Shown piece after piece: positions 7,163-16,249 of a stretch of 64,000 nt of DNA. Numbering within the stretch: position 1 is the stretch's first letter; every line of letters starts with the position of its first letter. Source of the stretch: Desulfopila aestuarii DSM 18488 (GTDB lineage: Bacteria; Desulfobacterota; Desulfobulbia; Desulfobulbales; Desulfocapsaceae); the NCBI GenBank assembly GCA_945863875.1, contig CAMBBS010000012.1, positions 50,740-114,739 on the forward strand. Reading direction: 5' to 3'. Under the pieces are notes generated by a model that saw only the letters and a list, made by a program, of their open reading frames with translations, was not told the origin of the DNA and made no database searches. The position numbers were made by a program, and so were the translations under genes.

Positions 7163-10005
7163 ATCTCACGCTGCTGCAGGAACTTGTCCAGCAGGGTCTC
7201 GGTCATCTCTGCTGCACGGTCATATTCTATGTCATTTATCAAGTTCGCCAAAGTCTGCAGAGCGTCTTGTAAATCGGCCCCGGCAAGCTGCCGTTTCACT
7301 TTGACGAACTGTTCTTCGGCGGCGATCTCGCCTTTTTTCAGGTGGCCGATGAGCTGTCGCATATCCTCCTCAAGGGCAATTGCCCCGGCGGCTTTCCCCT
7401 GCATGAGCTGGGTGTGCGCCGGTCTTTTTTCCGTTACGGCCGGAAGTGTCGCCAGGGCGGCGAGGATATTGTTGAGCGTAGCGATAAAGAAATCGAGATG
7501 GCGCTGCGCCTCTTCCCGCCGGTCATTTTTCAGGGTAGCTTCCAGTTTTTGAGCCGCCTGCATGAGTGCCGTCGAACCGATATAGCCTGAAACGCCTTTT
7601 ATGGCATGGGCTTTATCCTGGATCTCCTGCCACTGACCGGCGACAGCCAGGCCGCGCAGGATGTCCGGCAGGTTGGTGTACTGTTTTTTGAAATCATGGA
7701 ACATTTTCACCAAAAGATTTTTATTATTATTCAACGCCTTAAGCGCTTCCACCTGATTTATTCCAGGTAGAAAAGGAAGTGAAAGAGCATCTGGCGACGG
7801 GACTTCGGCGGCCTTGCCGGCAAGATACGGTGGTGTTGCCGACTGCTTTTCCGGTATCCAGGCTTTTAAGGTTTGATACAGTTCAGCCTGATCGATAGGT
7901 TTGGTGATATGTTCATTCATCCCCGCGGCAAGACTCTTCTCCCGGTCTCCGGCCATGGCGTGGGCGGTCATGGCGATTATCGGCAGGTCCTGCAATTGGC
8001 CGTTCCGCCGAATACGTCTGGTTGCCTCCAGGCCATCCATCTCCGGCATCTGGATATCCATCAGCACCAGGTCATAGCTTGCCTGCTGCAGAGCCGCCAG
8101 ACATTCCCGGCCGTTTGAGACCACCGTTACCAGCATACCCGCTTCCTCCAGGAAGGCGGTCGCTACTTCCTGATTGATGCTGTTGTCCTCGACGAGGAGG
8201 ATCCGAGCACCCTGGAATTTCCGTAGATCTGCCGTCCGTCGCTTCTTGGTAACCGCCAGGGGGTGCGCAATAGATTTAATACCGAGAATATCCAAGAGGG
8301 TCTCATACATGACTGAAGCATAGACCGGTTTGACCAGGAAGGCGTTCAACCCTGCCTTGTCGGCTTCGAGATACGCTTCCTCGCGTCCATTGGCGGTGAC
8401 CATTAACATTGCCGGCACCTTGGCAAAAGCAGCGTTGGCCTTAATCCTCCTCGCCGTCTCAATGCCATCGATGCCGGGCATGATCCAGTCAAGCAAAACA
8501 ACATCGTACGGTTTTTGCCGCGCTGCTGCCTGCGCCAGCAGAGTCAGTGCCGCTTGCCCATCGACAGCCGTGTCCACCTTGATTTTCAACGAGGCCAGCA
8601 TTGAGGAGAGCACCTCCCGGGCCGCCTCGTTATCGTCGACGACGAGGGCGCGCAGTCCCTGGGGCAGTTCCGTGGGCTGCCTCGCCTTCCGGTCTATATT
8701 GCCGGAAATTTGCAACCGGGCGGTGAAAATGAACTCCGTGCCTTCTCCCGGGAAACTGTCCGCCCGGATCTCTCCGCCCATCAACTCCGTCAGCTGTTGG
8801 CAAATGGCCAGTCCGAGACCTGTGCCGCCGTATTTTCGGGTAATGGAATCGTCGGCCTGACTGAAGGCGGAAAAGAGGTTGCCGAGCTGTTCCTGCTGCA
8901 GGCCAATACCGCTGTCGCGTACGGAGAAGCGCAGGGAAAGTTCGTCGTCAAAAAGCTCGTCCAGGCTTACTGAAATAACAATTTCACCCTTCTCGGTAAA
9001 TTTAACCGCATTGCCGGCCAGGTTCATCAGTACCTGGCCGAGCCGCAGGGGATCCCCCCTGAGGGTATTGGGCACCTGGGGATCTATTTGAAAGATGAAT
9101 TCCAGGCCCTTTTTTTCCGCCTGCATGCCGACAACATTGGCTATATTGCCGAGGATATCTTCAAGATTAAAAGGAACTTTTTCCAATTGCAGCTTGCCGG
9201 CGTCGATCTTCGAAAAATCGAGAATATCGTTGATCAGGGCCAGCAGCGTGTTGGCGGAAGAGAGCAGTTTTGCCGTATAATTATGCTGCCTTGGCTCAAG
9301 GGCTGTCTTTTGCAGCAGGGAGGCCATGCCGATAATGCCGTTCATCGGCGTGCGGATTTCATGACTCATGCGCGCGAGAAAATCACCTTTCGAGGCATTG
9401 GCCGATTCGGCAAGGTCCTTGGCCTGGATGAGCTCAAGTTTCATCTGCTTCTGCAGGGTCATGTCCATCGCCGTGAAAAGGTAGCCGGCAATGCGGCCGT
9501 CGGGGTTGTACAGGCTGGTGATCGACAAACTTACCGGCAGGTGCGTGCCATCTTTACAGACGTAAAACCATTCCTGGGCGCGGCTGTGTTTCTGTTTGAC
9601 AAATTGATCAAAAACCTTCATGTGATGCAGCTCCGAGCCAGCAGCTCCGCTCACCTCTCCGACCTTTTTACCGTAATGCACCAGTTCGTCGGCCAGATGC
9701 AGGGAAAGAATACTGCACTTGCTGATCATTTCCGCCGGCTTGTAGCCAAGAAGAGTCGCTGCCCCCTTGCTGAAAAGCTGGATGGTGCCGGACAGATCGG
9801 TGGCGATGATCGACAGCTGGGTCGCGGCATCTAAAACAGCCTGCCGTTCCGCATCGGCAGTCTGGAACCGGTGCAGCATGCTTTCCGTTTGTTCAAACTG
9901 TTTGACGACGAAATCGGCGGTAATCTCTGCAGCCTCCCGGGCGACTTTCAGTTCGCCGCGCAGCATGTCGATTTCCAGCTGCATGTCATCTCTGCTTTTA
10001 TGCAT
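7159..10005 (-). CDS. Soluble PAS hybrid sensor histidine kinase (HisKA-HATPase-REC-REC-Hpt)
   Basis: This 948-residue kinase has no transmembrane segment, so it is cytoplasmic. Order: N-terminal coiled coil (about 5-55), PAS domain (about 60-185), HisKA with H215 in [10 protein letters not shown], HATPase (about 315-435, GTGLGLAI), a first receiver (about 455-575, LLDWIMPG), a second receiver (about 600-720, [11 protein letters not shown]) and an Hpt domain (HAIKG near 800). The ATG shares its A with the TAA of the hydrogenase protease gene (TAATG), and its own stop overlaps the diguanylate cyclase start. A soluble PAS kinase beside a cytoplasmic hydrogenase recalls HoxJ/HupT, which read out H2-sensing hydrogenases. 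The output is probably phosphorylation of the adjacent PleD-like protein via Hpt. Confidence 0.93.
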   Translation of the reverse strand: MHKSRDDMQLEIDMLRGELKVAREAAEITADFVVKQFEQTESMLHRFQTADAERQAVLDAATQLSIIATDLSGTIQLFSKGAATLLGYKPAEMISKCSILSLHLADELVHYGKKVGEVSGAAGSELHHMKVFDQFVKQKHSRAQEWFYVCKDGTHLPVSLSITSLYNPDGRIAGYLFTAMDMTLQKQMKLELIQAKDLAESANASKGDFLARMSHEIRTPMNGIIGMASLLQKTALEPRQHNYTAKLLSSANTLLALINDILDFSKIDAGKLQLEKVPFNLEDILGNIANVVGMQAEKKGLEFIFQIDPQVPNTLRGDPLRLGQVLMNLAGNAVKFTEKGEIVISVSLDELFDDELSLRFSVRDSGIGLQQEQLGNLFSAFSQADDSITRKYGGTGLGLAICQQLTELMGGEIRADSFPGEGTEFIFTARLQISGNIDRKARQPTELPQGLRALVVDDNEAAREVLSSMLASLKIKVDTAVDGQAALTLLAQAAARQKPYDVVLLDWIMPGIDGIETARRIKANAAFAKVPAMLMVTANGREEAYLEADKAGLNAFLVKPVYASVMYETLLDILGIKSIAHPLAVTKKRRTADLRKFQGARILLVEDNSINQEVATAFLEEAGMLVTVVSNGRECLAALQQASYDLVLMDIQMPEMDGLEATRRIRRNGQLQDLPIIAMTAHAMAGDREKSLAAGMNEHITKPIDQAELYQTLKAWIPEKQSATPPYLAGKAAEVPSPDALSLPFLPGINQVEALKALNNNKNLLVKMFHDFKKQYTNLPDILRGLAVAGQWQEIQDKAHAIKGVSGYIGSTALMQAAQKLEATLKNDRREEAQRHLDFFIATLNNILAALATLPAVTEKRPAHTQLMQGKAAGAIALEEDMRQLIGHLKKGEIAAEEQFVKVKRQLAGADLQDALQTLANLINDIEYDRAAEMTETLLDKFLQQREM

Positions 10006-10451
10006 TATCCGGTGTCCTTCAAACCGTGCGTTGCAATGTCAAGGCTCAACCGGGCAGCCCGTTTGATCGATTTTTCGGTACATAGACCCTCAAGGCCGAC
10101 AAGGACAATCTCCTCCGGCAGTTCTCCGTCACAGACCCTGGGCAGCACGGCCAGGAGATAGGCCAGGCCTGCGCCATGATCAAAATGGCCGGCATCGTCG
10201 GTGGGCACGCCATCCCGGCAATCGAGCAGGATGATTTCGCCCGGTTGGCCAAAGCCCTTGACCGAATCGACGAAAACCACTCTGCCGCCCTGTTCCAAGA
10301 GCGGCAGCAGGTTCAGGCCGGCCACCCCCCCCTCGATGAGTTCTATTTGTGGAGGCAGCGGCTGTATTTTCTCTAATTCGGCAAACACCGCAAGTCCGGC
10401 AATATCTTCCTGGACAAAGCGATTGCCGATGCAGATGATACACCCTTTCAC
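10005..10451 (-). CDS. [NiFe]-hydrogenase maturation endopeptidase (HyaD/HupD family)
   Basis: This 148-residue protease cuts the C-terminal extension of the large subunit after nickel insertion. Family marks: CIGNRFVQEDIAG (nickel-binding acidic residue near the N-terminus), FVDSVKG, GHFDHGAGL (conserved His) and LVGLEG. The start is GTG, overlapping the large-subunit stop in GTGA, so translation is coupled. The matching substrate feature, a C-terminal extension after the DPCxxCxxH motif, is present in the large subunit. This argues that the hydrogenase is processed like a catalytic enzyme. HypA-F genes are not in the window. Confidence 0.88.
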   Translation of the reverse strand: MKGCIICIGNRFVQEDIAGLAVFAELEKIQPLPPQIELIEGGVAGLNLLPLLEQGGRVVFVDSVKGFGQPGEIILLDCRDGVPTDDAGHFDHGAGLAYLLAVLPRVCDGELPEEIVLVGLEGLCTEKSIKRAARLSLDIATHGLKDTG

Positions 10452-11998
10452 GGTGCGCAGCCCAGGGAGAGCAAGCCCTTTTTCTCACCTTTCTGCAGGG
10501 TGTGGACTGCACAGACCAGGCAGGGATCAAAGGACCGGACAACGTGTCCCGCTTCCACCGGATTTGACACATCTTTAATCGGGGTGCCGATCAGCGCCTC
10601 CTCCCATGGACCACGACCCCCCTGTGCATCGCGCGGACTGCCGTTCCATGCCGTCGGGGTAATCACCTGATAATGGGCAATCTTTCCATCCTCAACCTTC
10701 ACCCAATGGCCTAAAGCGCCGCGGGCTGCCCCGATCATGCCTGCACTTTCCCCGTCCGGGATGGTTGTTGCCGTGCGATAAAAACTGTCTGTGTGTCTCG
10801 CCAGAAGCTCTGCCAGCAATGTTGCCATCGGCTTGAGGAGATGGGCCGGACGTGCCAGGCGGGCCAGTTCCCGGGCCAGGACATTGGCGCCGTCTCCTGC
10901 TATCATGCCCTGAAAAAGCGGGTTGCCGGCAATAATCATTTCCGCCAGAGGTCCGGTTTCCGCGGCTTCCCCCGCGTAACGGGGCGCCTTGACCCAGGAA
11001 TAGGACCGGCCGCTCTGGCCTGCGGCATGGGGCCTCGTCACCCCGACGGATGGATGGAGCGGGCCGGCCGCCTGCTCGTACCAGGCATGCGAGATATCTT
11101 CAGATATTTTTGTCGGCAGAAAGGGAAAAACCGCTGTGCCGACGGCAAAGCCCGCACCCAGGAGTCTGCCGTCGATATCCGTCAGGCTGGTTTCTGCGGG
11201 AAGGGTAAAGTTGCCGTAGGAGAGGAAACGGCCGGAACCCCTGCCGAGCCGGTCAAGCCCGGCCAGACGGGCAAAACGGAGAAAAAAACCGATCTCGCTT
11301 TGGCGATGCGTGGGGCTTTCGTCAAGCCAGTTGTTCAGATCATCCATACAGCGTATTTCCAGCCACCTGTCAATGGAACAGCCGAGAACGATACGTTCAT
11401 ACCAGGAACAGAATCGTTCATAGATAATTCTGCACTGGAGAATTTTGGAAATTTCCGGAATGGAGGTCACTCCTCCGGGGACCATGAACGAGGTATGGGG
11501 CCATTGCCCACCAATGATGGCGACTATCTGTAACAGCCGTTTGGTTTCGCGAATGGCTTCGATTGCCGCGCTGCCCTGCAGGGGATTATATCGCTGCCGC
11601 GCCTCGGTACCGAGTTGATGGTCCTGATAGGCCTCCTTGTTGGCGAAGTCGACCATAAACATCAACAGTGCCTGGCGCACATCGCTCTGGATAATTTCGA
11701 CCATCAGTGCCAGATTGCGCAGACGGTAGGCGTTATCGGGCGGCGTCACCCCGGCGATTGCGTCGAGTGCCTCAACCGCCGCGGTGAGATGGGTCAGGCT
11801 GCAGATGCCGCAGATGCGCGGGGTGATGACCAGGCCATCGAGCGCTCCACGCCCGCGCATCATGTTTTCGAAACCACGGAACAGGGTACCGGAACTCCAG
11901 GCCTCGATGATGATACCGTCTTCAACCTCAACCCGGATTTCAAGATCTCCTTCGGCTCTGTTCAGTGGAATATTGATTCCTTTTAATATGTTAACCAT
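10448..11998 (-). CDS. [NiFe]-hydrogenase large subunit, group 2-like
   Basis: This 516-residue catalytic subunit carries the Ni-Fe(CN)2CO site. The N-terminal L1 motif RICGICSLTH is at 61-70 and the C-terminal L2 motif DPCLVCAVH is near residue 495, supplying all four cysteine ligands. A 17-residue extension (TLQKGEKKGLL...) follows the L2 His and should be removed by the adjacent protease. It has no signal or membrane segment. It forms a heterodimer with the small subunit, 24 bases upstream. The lack of Tat signal on the small subunit and overall similarity to HupL/HoxC-type proteins place it in group 2 rather than the membrane group 1 enzymes. The coupled downstream kinase suggests H2 sensing. 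Confidence 0.93.
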   Translation of the reverse strand: MVNILKGINIPLNRAEGDLEIRVEVEDGIIIEAWSSGTLFRGFENMMRGRGALDGLVITPRICGICSLTHLTAAVEALDAIAGVTPPDNAYRLRNLALMVEIIQSDVRQALLMFMVDFANKEAYQDHQLGTEARQRYNPLQGSAAIEAIRETKRLLQIVAIIGGQWPHTSFMVPGGVTSIPEISKILQCRIIYERFCSWYERIVLGCSIDRWLEIRCMDDLNNWLDESPTHRQSEIGFFLRFARLAGLDRLGRGSGRFLSYGNFTLPAETSLTDIDGRLLGAGFAVGTAVFPFLPTKISEDISHAWYEQAAGPLHPSVGVTRPHAAGQSGRSYSWVKAPRYAGEAAETGPLAEMIIAGNPLFQGMIAGDGANVLARELARLARPAHLLKPMATLLAELLARHTDSFYRTATTIPDGESAGMIGAARGALGHWVKVEDGKIAHYQVITPTAWNGSPRDAQGGRGPWEEALIGTPIKDVSNPVEAGHVVRSFDPCLVCAVHTLQKGEKKGLLSLGCAP

Positions 11999-12022
11999 TC
12001 AGGTTCTGTCCTTTTGTCGGGG

Positions 12023-12958
12023 TTAAACCTTTGATTTGCGGTTCTTCAGATGTTCCGGCGCTGCGGCGGCAGCCATTCCCTTATAGACCATATAATGCGC
12101 GCGATTGACTCCCATGGGTAGGGAAAGGGGGATGCCTTCGATATTCGGGGTTTTGAAAAACGGCGTGGCCCGGGGAAAATCCGGATCGGTGCAGCCAAAA
12201 CATGGCACTCCCGCCCTGGGTTTTGAGGAATGCTGGTTCCACAGCAACTTATTGCAGGGGCCCGGCACCAGGGGGCCGGCACAGCCCATGTGAAAAAAGA
12301 GGCAGCCCATCTCGCCAAAGTCGGATTCCTCGACCCGATATTCGTGGTATTCGTTGCGCGTGCACCCTTGATGCACCGTCGTGCCATACCATTCAAGAGG
12401 ACGCTGGTATTTATCCAGCTCAAGAATCACCCCGTTGGCGACGGAGATGATTGCCCCGGCAATGACATCATGATGGCAGGGGCAGCCGGCGAGATTAATG
12501 ACCGGCCGACCGGATCGGGAGGTGAAATCTTCTCCGAGAAAACCGCCCCGTTCTTTTTTGATAAACTGCAGTCCCGTGGCCTCGATGGCGTCATTGGAGC
12601 CAAAGCCGCCGAACGAGGCACAGGTGCCTACCGCTATGACCACCTCGGCCTTTGCCGCCAGGCTGAAAATGAGCTCTTTTTGCGGCCGGCCGCCTTTTGT
12701 ATGGAACATCCCGGTACCGGCCGGTCCACAGATTACCGCTCCCTCGACCAGGAGGATATCCAGAGCTTGTTCCCCGGTAAGGATTGTTCCGAGAAGTCGA
12801 CTGTGGTTGTCGGGAGAAAGGTTGGACAGCGAGGGGTGCCAGAGCAGCTGGATGTCCAGGGTACGAAACAGCTCGACGACATTTGGATATTCACTGCTTA
12901 AAAAAGAAAATGTATCTCCGCCGCATCCGCCGCCTTGATGCCAATAGGCTGTCTTCAA
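12023..12958 (-). CDS. [NiFe]-hydrogenase small subunit, group 2-like, no Tat signal
   Basis: This 311-residue iron-sulfur subunit transfers electrons to or from the Ni-Fe site. I chose TTG at 12958 because GGAGG lies eight bases upstream and the protein then begins MKTAYWHQGGGCGGD, like cyanobacterial HupS. Upstream in-frame ATGs (to 13000) lack this support. Proximal-cluster ligands are C12, C in GTCASFGG and C in GCPC, but the usual CxxC is CGGD, with D15 in place of the second Cys. Medial and distal cysteines lie in the QGCTRNEY, MGCLFFHMGC, GPCNKLLW and VPCFGCTDP blocks. The absence of a Tat signal and C-terminal anchor indicates a cytoplasmic group 2 enzyme. It is the first gene of the operon. 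Confidence 0.92.
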   Translation of the reverse strand: MKTAYWHQGGGCGGDTFSFLSSEYPNVVELFRTLDIQLLWHPSLSNLSPDNHSRLLGTILTGEQALDILLVEGAVICGPAGTGMFHTKGGRPQKELIFSLAAKAEVVIAVGTCASFGGFGSNDAIEATGLQFIKKERGGFLGEDFTSRSGRPVINLAGCPCHHDVIAGAIISVANGVILELDKYQRPLEWYGTTVHQGCTRNEYHEYRVEESDFGEMGCLFFHMGCAGPLVPGPCNKLLWNQHSSKPRAGVPCFGCTDPDFPRATPFFKTPNIEGIPLSLPMGVNRAHYMVYKGMAAAAAPEHLKNRKSKV

Positions 12959-13068
12959 AATATATCCCTCCGTATGAACGTGCATCCAGCAATGCATCAA
13001 CCCTGTGTTCCTCTTGCTGTAGGCAAGAGACCGCGCACGGGCGCATGCCCCTTGGTGGGGCTTAAGGT

Positions 13069-13097
13069 AGTATCACGGATACAACTTCTTATGTCAA
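13069..13097 (-). promoter_or_regulatory. Sigma-70-type promoter of hydrogenase operon
   Basis: The minus strand has TTGACA (13092-13097), a 17-base spacer and GATACT (13069-13074). The -35 box overlaps the last codons of the MFS gene. A small GC hairpin (GCCCC-N5-GGGGC, 13047-13061) lies in the leader. Confidence 0.5.
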
Positions 13098-14267
13098 CTT
13101 CCGGGGAGCCTTTTTTATCTTCAAAACGAAGGGAATACCGAGAAAACCGACAACGGCACAGAGGGTGTAGGTTTTTTCAAGGCCGATCTGGTCGGCGACA
13201 AAGCCGACCAGGACGACGACTGCCGATCGGGCGAGAAAGCTTATCATCATGAAGACGCCGTTTGCCGAGGAAGAACCGTCCTCTGAAAATTCCTGGATCA
13301 TGGCCAGCATCACTGGTGTGGTCGAAAGCAGGGAAAAGCCGGTGAGAATCAAAAACGGGAACTGGAGCCAACCGGCGGTGCGGATAAAGAGTAAAAGGGC
13401 GATCGGCGCGACAACCAGACAAAAGAGCAGCATTTTTTTTCTGCCGAAACGATCGCTGAGCGGGCCGATGGTCAAGATTCCCGCCACCCCGGCCGCCTCG
13501 TAGACAGAGAGAGAAATTCCTGCAAGCCAGAGATCGTTGGTCGTCTGGATAATGTACAGAGGAAGAAAGGTGCCGAGAGACGCATGCATGAAGCCGCGGA
13601 AAAGGACAATGGCCGAGAGTGGGGCAAGTACACCTTTCATTTCCCGGCAGGTTTTGCCGACGGACGACGTCTCACGCTGTTTTACCGCCAGGGGGATATC
13701 GTTAAATTTGATAAACATGACCACGGATGCAAGAATGCCGATGAGCATGACCGGGTAGTAACCATCAAATCCCAGCAGGGAAACCACGGCAATGATGGCA
13801 ATCGGCCCGACTGTTCGGGCGAGTTCCCCCCCGGTCATATAAAAACTCATTCCCCGGCCCGTTTTGTTGCCGGCTACGCGGTAAACCATCACCGGGGCGG
13901 GAACGTGAAACAGGGACACGCTGATACCGGTGAAAAAAAGCAGGACCATCACCACGCCGTAATGCGGCGCCAGGCCAAGGAGCGACATGGGCACGGCGGT
14001 GAGCATCGGGGCCAGGATGATGAAATATCTGACGCTGATGCGATCGGCCAGCTGCCCAATGCAGGGATTGAGCAGGGCAGGTATCTGCATGACGGTGGAA
14101 AGCAGCCCTGCCTGGGTCAGCGACAGGGAGAATTTTTCAATGATAAAAGGCAGCAGGGGCGCGAGAAAGCTTGAATATATGTCATGGATAAAGTGACAAA
14201 TTGACAGCAGCAGTACCCTGCCGGTCTGAAAGGTTGTGTTGGTATTCTCTTTCTTACTGTTCGCCAT
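13089..14267 (-). CDS. MFS transporter, fosmidomycin-resistance (Fsr)-like
   Basis: This inner-membrane secondary transporter of 392 residues has about 12 predicted transmembrane segments. The early ICHFIHDIYSSFLAPLLPFI helix and the LNPCIGQLADR loop resemble the fosmidomycin-resistance branch of the major facilitator superfamily; the substrate is unknown. I chose ATG at 14267 (MANSKKENTN) because AAAGGA lies just upstream. The longer frame to 14432 adds an unlikely tail. The hydrogenase operon begins 130 bases downstream on the same strand with its own promoter, so co-transcription is uncertain. Confidence 0.85.
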   Translation of the reverse strand: MANSKKENTNTTFQTGRVLLLSICHFIHDIYSSFLAPLLPFIIEKFSLSLTQAGLLSTVMQIPALLNPCIGQLADRISVRYFIILAPMLTAVPMSLLGLAPHYGVVMVLLFFTGISVSLFHVPAPVMVYRVAGNKTGRGMSFYMTGGELARTVGPIAIIAVVSLLGFDGYYPVMLIGILASVVMFIKFNDIPLAVKQRETSSVGKTCREMKGVLAPLSAIVLFRGFMHASLGTFLPLYIIQTTNDLWLAGISLSVYEAAGVAGILTIGPLSDRFGRKKMLLFCLVVAPIALLLFIRTAGWLQFPFLILTGFSLLSTTPVMLAMIQEFSEDGSSSANGVFMMISFLARSAVVVLVGFVADQIGLEKTYTLCAVVGFLGIPFVLKIKKAPRKLT

Positions 14268-14464
14268 AGCCGGGTCCTTTCGTTTAATTGATAGAGTCTC
14301 CTTTACAATACTGCCCCGGGAAAACCAGCATTTATTCATAGATAAACAAAAAAATGTCCTGCCGGCTGCTGTCAATGCCGTGGCTGCGATTGGTCTTGTG
14401 CTTTTCGCGGCAATCATGGTATTATCCACCACTCTTCCCTGACCCCCTGTGTCAGGTCTTCTCT

Positions 14465-14488
14465 CCCGAAAATCTTCGGGGCTTTTTC
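14465..14488 (+). terminator. Intrinsic-terminator-like hairpin in the leader of the YkgJ-like gene
   Basis: CCCGAA-AATC-TTCGGG is followed by GCTTTTTC on the plus strand, 30 bases before the ATG at 14518. No plus-strand gene ends upstream, so this may be an attenuator or chance. A weaker dyad CTGAC...GTCAG precedes it. Confidence 0.4.
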
Positions 14489-14517
14489 ACAATTTACCGG
14501 GCAACGGTTACATATCT

Positions 14518-15180
14518 ATGCTGCAGGAATTGGAGTTCCAGGTTCTGGAGGTGTATCGGATTTTGGATGCGGCGGTGGCGGGATTTGCCGCCCGGACTGG
14601 ACTGTGCTGTCCGGATGGCTGCGGCCATTGCTGTTCTTCCGAGAAGGTGGAGGCAACGGTGCTGGAGTGTATTCCCCTGGCATTTGCGTTGTTTCGTTCC
14701 CTGCAGGCCGAACTGATTCTGAAACGGCTGGAGAACGACGGCCATGAGCGGCGTTGTGTCCTCTATCGCCCCGATTACACCGAGGCGGGGGTTGGGGGAT
14801 GTACCCAGTATCAATACCGGGCGGTGGTCTGCCGACTCTTTGGTTTTGCCGGTAACCACGATCGTACTGGACTGCCGCAGCTGGCAATGTGCCGGGTCAT
14901 GAAGGAGCGGACCCGTGGTGGGCCAGCCACCATTAAAATCGACGATGCCGAGAGTCCCATGCCCCTTTTTGTTGATGCCGGTTTGCGTATAACTACCCTG
15001 CACCCAGCTTTGGGGACAGTGCGCCTGCCGATAAACATGGCTCTGCGGGAAGCCTTGCTGAAGGTCGGCATCATGCTCGCCTTGACCACGCCGCGGACAC
15101 CCTCTGTTCTGAGTGACCATGAAGAGCCGCCGAATAAACCAATGTTTCCCTGCCCCCCGTTAGGTCGACGGGCAGCCTGA
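14518..15180 (+). CDS. YkgJ-like cysteine-cluster protein
   Basis: This 220-residue cytoplasmic protein has the cysteine pattern of the YkgJ (CxxCxxCC) family: CCPDGCGHCC near residue 27, then CTQYQYRAVVCRLFG and a later Cys. These are proposed zinc- or iron-binding proteins of unknown role. I placed the start at ATG 14518 (MLQELEFQV) because conserved family sequence begins there; GTG 14449 would extend it through the hairpin. No strong Shine-Dalgarno site is seen. It is a single gene flanked by noncoding DNA. Function is not known. Confidence 0.75.
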   Translation: MLQELEFQVLEVYRILDAAVAGFAARTGLCCPDGCGHCCSSEKVEATVLECIPLAFALFRSLQAELILKRLENDGHERRCVLYRPDYTEAGVGGCTQYQYRAVVCRLFGFAGNHDRTGLPQLAMCRVMKERTRGGPATIKIDDAESPMPLFVDAGLRITTLHPALGTVRLPINMALREALLKVGIMLALTTPRTPSVLSDHEEPPNKPMFPCPPLGRRAA

Positions 15181-15349
15181 CCGTCAGCCGCCTGCGGCAT
15201 TCTCCCGACACCGATTTTTTGCCTCCAGCCAGACAAAGGCACGTTGATTGTTGTAGTCTGCACATTGCAGGTGGTGTACCATTAATGTCTTGGGAAGAGG
15301 AATGGCCGTAGTGCGTTTTGCCAAGAGGAACTTCTTTTGAGACCAGCAG

Positions 15350-16237
15350 ATGCAACCGACAAGAGACGAACTGATCAAACAACATTTTGACTCCTTTCCG
15401 GTCCTCCCGGCAACCGTGACGCGATTAATGCGTGTTGTCAGCGACCCTGAATGTTCCGTGCAGGATATCGTCGAGACCCTTCACTCCGACCAGTCGCTGT
15501 GTCTGACCGTTCTTAAGATCGCTAATTCCGTCCTTTTCGGGCGTCCCCGGAAGATTGATTCCATAAAGATGGCCGTGGTGGCGCTCGGCTTTAAAGAAGT
15601 GCAGAGAATTGCCCTGTCCAAGGCACTCATCAACTCCTTCAGCAAATTAGCCGGGCACCATAAACCGGTGGTTGACCGGTTCTGGCAGCATTCTTTCGTC
15701 TGCGCCATGGCCGCCGGAAGTATAGCCCGGGATCAGCGGATGGCCCCCGACGTCGCCTTCATGGGAGGGCTTCTGCATGACCTTGGTAAACTGATCATGC
15801 TGCAAACCTTTACTGACGATTATGCACCGGAACGCTGGATGACCACCTTCAGCAATGCGGACAGTCTCCACGAAGAGCTGCGGATGTTTTCCTTTACCCA
15901 TGATATGCTCGGTGGCCGACTGTTACAAAAATGGCTGTTCCCGGAAAACCTTATCTCGGCGGTTGCCTACCATCATCGTCCCGGCGAGGCGGGAAGCGCG
16001 AAAGCTTTTGCCCAGATTATCCAGCTTGCCGATGTGTTGTCGTTTTACAGCTGCAACAAGGATTTACTTGAAGAAAAAGATATCTTGACGGCAGTGCATA
16101 CCTCTCTTCCTGATGTCCAGGGGCGCTGGCATGGTTGTGGTGTCCCTTTGAAAAACAAGGAGATAACCGGTTGGTTTGATTGGCTGGTGGACAACCAGGA
16201 ACAGACCATTCGCCTCAAAGAAGCCTTTTCCGTTTGA
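15350..16237 (+). CDS. HDOD domain signalling protein
   Basis: This 295-residue cytoplasmic protein is almost entirely an HDOD domain (about 12-215), with the FPVLPATVTRLM start, the LKIANSVLFG block, GLLHDLGKL and AYHHRPGEA. HDOD proteins are HD-related scaffolds in regulation of motility, secretion or c-di-GMP systems and usually lack phosphohydrolase activity; here a HD pair is retained in LLHDLG. No other output domain is attached. The mtgA gene follows after 12 bases, probably in the same transcript, though a functional link is not obvious. Confidence 0.88.
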   Translation: MQPTRDELIKQHFDSFPVLPATVTRLMRVVSDPECSVQDIVETLHSDQSLCLTVLKIANSVLFGRPRKIDSIKMAVVALGFKEVQRIALSKALINSFSKLAGHHKPVVDRFWQHSFVCAMAAGSIARDQRMAPDVAFMGGLLHDLGKLIMLQTFTDDYAPERWMTTFSNADSLHEELRMFSFTHDMLGGRLLQKWLFPENLISAVAYHHRPGEAGSAKAFAQIIQLADVLSFYSCNKDLLEEKDILTAVHTSLPDVQGRWHGCGVPLKNKEITGWFDWLVDNQEQTIRLKEAFSV

Positions 16238-16249
16238 CCGGGCCGGAAA

